64,000 nucleotides of DNA from Pseudoduganella lutea (GTDB lineage: Bacteria > Pseudomonadota > Gammaproteobacteria > Burkholderiales > Burkholderiaceae_D): positions 1,984,001 through 2,048,000 of the forward strand of contig NZ_CP035913.1 of assembly GCF_004209755.1 (NCBI RefSeq), in the 5' to 3' direction. Positions 63,633-64,000 of this stretch are shown one piece after another; the stretch's first letter is position 1, and every line of letters starts with the position of its first letter. The notes below the pieces were generated by a model. It saw only the letters and a list, made by a program, of their open reading frames with translations. It had not been told where the DNA came from and searched no databases. The translations under genes and the position numbers were made by a program.

Positions 63633-64000
63633 ATGCGCCCGTCCACCGTCGCCGTACCGCTGGCCTCCATCCTGCTGGCCCTGGCCGCCGCCACCGCCAG
63701 CGCCCAGAACAGCACCCCACCAAAGCTGGATCCGGTGCCGGATAACGACACGCCGATCACGGTCACGCCGAAATCGAACCGTGAAACCACCACCACGGTG
63801 CAGCGTGACGGCGGCCGCATCGTGCAGGAAACCGTGCAGGCCGGCGGCAGCACCTACGCGGTGAAGCCGGCCAACCCGAACAGCACCCAGCTGCCGGGCG
63901 ACGCTGGCGGTCCGCAAGTGCGCGGCCCGCAATGGACCGTGATGGAATTTGATATCGCCAAGAAACAAAAACAGCGCAGTGCCGATGCCGCGGCCGCAGC
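63633..64000 (+). CDS. DUF2782 family periplasmic protein (3' partial)
   Basis: A signal peptide (LASILLALAAATASAQ) and about 100 mature residues before the window ends. TTTTVQRDGGRIVQETVQAG and STYAVKPANP fit DUF2782, which usually lies between polA and the homoserine kinase gene thrB. ATG 63633 has AAAGG upstream. No stop in the window. Confidence 0.75.
   Translation, partial: MRPSTVAVPLASILLALAAATASAQNSTPPKLDPVPDNDTPITVTPKSNRETTTTVQRDGGRIVQETVQAGGSTYAVKPANPNSTQLPGDAGGPQVRGPQWTVMEFDIAKKQKQRSADAAAA

Noticed and set aside
60631..63864. Open frame of over 1000 codons opposite polA
   Set aside because: Antisense shadow of a clear DNA polymerase I gene; composition is His/Arg/Ala-rich with no motif.

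Overview
The window is a high-G+C chromosomal segment of a betaproteobacterium. Gene content and order point to Burkholderiales, family Oxalobacteraceae (Massilia / Pseudoduganella / Telluria-like). The supporting blocks are proC-yggS-pilT-pilU, oxyR-ubiA, a complete aa3 cytochrome oxidase cluster with its heme a and copper assembly genes, xseB-ispA-dxs and DUF2782-polA. The genus is an inference from gene order and protein resemblance; no 16S or other marker lies in the window. I saw no rRNA, tRNA, CRISPR array, prophage or replication origin.

Layout. 1-5.8 kb: partial ArsR-type regulator, a stand-alone signal peptidase I, an ABC ATPase plus a permease fused to a CPBP protease, a siderophore-esterase-like protein behind a perfect Fur box, and a small membrane protein. 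5.8-16.9 kb: a tellurite/Ter stress island. In its centre is a five-gene overlapping minus-strand operon (ATP-grasp, PRTase/TRSP, HAD, StiP-like PRTase-PELOTA, CitE-like) of the type proposed on genomic grounds to make a nucleoside-like metabolite. It is flanked by two paralogous terD/terZ cassettes, each with the same 70-bp promoter element and a related terminator; a NhaR-like LysR gene diverges from one end. 17-20.5 kb: CNNM/CorC-type protein, a secreted DUF3108-like protein, AI-2E family transporter. 20.6-29.8 kb: cytochrome c oxidase structural genes (ctaC, ctaD, ctaE) and assembly genes (ctaG, a 32-residue assembly peptide, SURF1, ctaA, ctaB, SCO). 29.8-43.7 kb: methyltransferase, comF, trmL, a REP-associated transposase with its REPs, rfaE2, oxyR-ubiA, proC-yggS, pilT-pilU, glutathione peroxidase, glcD-like oxidase, cobalamin adenosyltransferase. 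43.8-49.1 kb: a three-gene operon of unknown role (sialidase-like beta-propeller plus two membrane proteins), a LysR gene and a divergent SGNH hydrolase. 49.3-53.8 kb: dxs-ispA-xseB and a Rieske oxygenase. 53.8-64 kb: DMT exporter, sulfurtransferase, subtype B tannase-like lipoprotein, a Cys/Gly-tailed protein, ZIP transporter, dienelactone hydrolase, polA and a partial DUF2782 gene.

Intergenic space is rich in short palindromic repeats of three families: GTGTCC..GGACAC hairpins around the RAYT gene, GGTGTCCGACACC hairpins at five places, and GGGACTGTCCC repeats. One group of these sits inside a ~60-bp direct duplication of the dxs terminator.

Three conserved genes (citE-like, DUF2970, Rieske oxygenase) carry single-base frameshifts, and the ZIP gene lacks a normal start. 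Each would be repaired by one added base, three of them in a homopolymer run. This pattern suggests consensus deletions in the assembly at least as much as real gene decay.
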